Assembly (NCBI GenBank): GCA_917880885.1
Contig: OU862908.1
Coordinates: 8,778,501-8,842,500 of the forward strand
Direction of reading: 5' to 3'
Origin: Limnephilus marmoratus
Lineage: Eukaryota > Arthropoda > Insecta > Trichoptera > Limnephilidae
Length of the DNA: 64,000 nt
This document shows positions 62,630-64,000 of this stretch, piece by piece. Position 1 is the stretch's first letter. Each line of letters begins with the position of its first letter. Below the pieces are notes generated by a model. It was not told the origin of the DNA and did no database searches. It saw only the letters and a program-made list of their open reading frames with translations. The position numbers were made by a program, and so were the translations under genes.

Positions 62630-63540
62630 GAGGCAAGATAGGTAAACCCTACGTCATCGAGTACACGGATGAAACTACTTTGTAGTGATAATGGACATTT
62701 AGAAAACCTTAAAAAAGCTGGTCTGCCGGTGCGCCTCTTGGCAGGAGCCGCGCAGTCATGGAAATAGTCAGCGATTTTTTTCGAAAAAATTACGTCATCG
62801 AGTACACGAACGGGAATGGTCTCATATGATAAAGGTCGATTAGAAAATGAGAAAAAAGCAGGTCTGCCAACCGGCAGCCTGGCACGTTCGCAGGCAGCCG
62901 GCGTCAAAGTGGGGTAAAAAATAGTAAATTTTACGTCATCGAGTACACGAATGAAACCAACGAATAACTATAGTCCAGATCATTCCATTTAAGAATTTCT
63001 TGGTCTGCCGACCAGCAGCCTGGCAGCTTTTTGTGTACGATGTTTTAAAGTTTTTTTTTTTTTTCTTAATTTTTCATTTATCTTTATTATAATTTTTATT
63101 TCATTATATTTTTAAAAACTTTGAATGACATATTTAAAAAAAAATAAGCGAAAAATATAAAAAAAAAATTATTTGAGAGTTCTGAGTGTACCCATCCGTC
63201 AGGCGAGCCTTTCGACGCCAAACCACTTACGAAACCTGCCGCAGTGCCCCTCACCGCTGTCGCGTGTTAATATTTTTGTACAAATTTATAATAATAATAG
63301 TCCTTTTAAGATTGCCTAATAGTCCATAGTAGTTGGAAGTTCGAACAACCAACCCACCGTCGCCGTAAGAGCTGCGTTCGTCCGAAAAACCACGGAAATT
63401 TCCGAACCCCGTCCGTTTCATATCGGTTCCGCTTGCCCTGCTGCATCGATTACATCGAATACAAGATCGAAACTAATGAAAACCTGTTGTCTAGATCATC
63501 CCATTTATGACTTCTTTCGTCTGCCGACCAGCAGCCTTAC
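62630..63540. repeat. Tandem repeat of about 140 bp, decayed
   Basis: ACGTCATCGAGTACACG recurs near 62651, 62791 and 62931, each followed by ATGAAAC/ACGGGAA variants, a TAGAAAA/TTTAAGAA stretch and GGTCTGCCNNCCNGCAGCCT. A further decayed unit is near 63450-63535 (CATCGAATACAAGATCGAAA ... GTCTGCCGACCAGCAGCCT). The 98-codon - strand frame over it is a repeat artefact. Confidence 0.7.
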
Positions 63541-64000
63541 CTCTTATTGTTTTTTCTTGAATGTTCTTGTCTCTTTTTGGATCTTATTGGATCTTCTCGT
63601 CTCTTTGGTTCTGCTTGCTACTTGTCGTCTCTTATCATCTAATATTGGCTCTTCTTAACTCACCTTTGCTTTTAATGCACCTTCTTTCCAATTTTCACCC
63701 GTTGTTGGCTCGTCTGGATTCCTCCTGCCTTTTCTTGTATCTTATTGTTTCTTCGAGTCTTTTTTTGTCTCTTCTTGCTTCTTATCTCTTCTCGCTATTC
63801 TTGGCTCTTCTTGGTGTTTCTTGCAACTTCTTGCGGAGTTTAATTCATCTTTATACATGGCAACCTAATATGCTAATACTCAAACTAGGTTGGGCAAGAA
63901 TAAAGATTTTGATTGAGTGTTGTTTTCTAAGTTCTGTCATTTTCTTGATTCTTCTTGCCTATTCTTGCTTCCTTTTGCCTCTTTTTCGCCAATTTCAGTC
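63541..64000. repeat. Pyrimidine-rich degenerate simple repeat
   Basis: Dense variants of CTTCTTG, TCTCTT and GGCTCTTCTTGG fill the end of the window. No coding is apparent. Confidence 0.5.

Overview
This window is eukaryotic nuclear DNA from an animal, most likely an insect. Coding exons are short, split by GT-AG introns, and scattered through AT-rich, repeat-packed DNA. A Lepidoptera-type Helitron-like element at 3121-3674 and several retrotransposon tails of kinds common in moths and butterflies make a lepidopteran my best guess, but that is inference from memory rather than a database match.

Host genes, left to right. (1) The 3' end of an HMG-box gene, probably TFAM, + strand, 903-2474, with an unexplained open frame of 114 sense codons continuing past its stop. 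(2) A two-exon CAMLG/GET2 receptor gene for tail-anchored protein insertion, - strand, 9706-8606. (3) A complete ten-exon RBBP4 (Caf1-55/p55) chromatin WD40 gene, + strand, 12727-31178, 431 residues. (4) A homogentisate 1,2-dioxygenase gene (HGD), - strand, nine exons between 45825 and 40445, with its first small exon not located. (5) A lone RRM exon on the - strand, 61910-61823, from a gene I cannot name. These genes do not form a pathway; they are unrelated neighbours.

Most of the rest is mobile DNA. The introns of RBBP4 hold several families of short inverted-repeat elements flanked by TTAA, a solo LTR, a decayed C2H2 zinc-finger array and an element that combines 25-bp terminal inverted repeats with a tRNA-like core. 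Between RBBP4 and HGD lie two decayed hAT transposase genes. The HGD introns contain three LINE fragments, one with a clear 12-bp target duplication.

From 46 kb to the right end the DNA is almost all repeats: a hAT-type element with an 8-bp duplication, a 117-bp near-perfect inverted repeat, a piggyBac-type TTAA element, and a nested structure from 52633 to 61049. There a PIF/Harbinger element carrying remnants of both its genes was split by a young 7.4-kb LTR retrotransposon. That retrotransposon has near-identical 644-bp LTRs, a GGGT target duplication and a polypurine tract, but no recognisable gag or pol. Its interior is instead built from tandem repeats, repeated primer-binding-site-like motifs and a tRNA-like segment. 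The last 1.5 kb is a 140-bp-period tandem repeat followed by pyrimidine-rich DNA.

Intron boundaries were placed by eye from splice consensus, reading frame and family conservation. No alignment or search was run.
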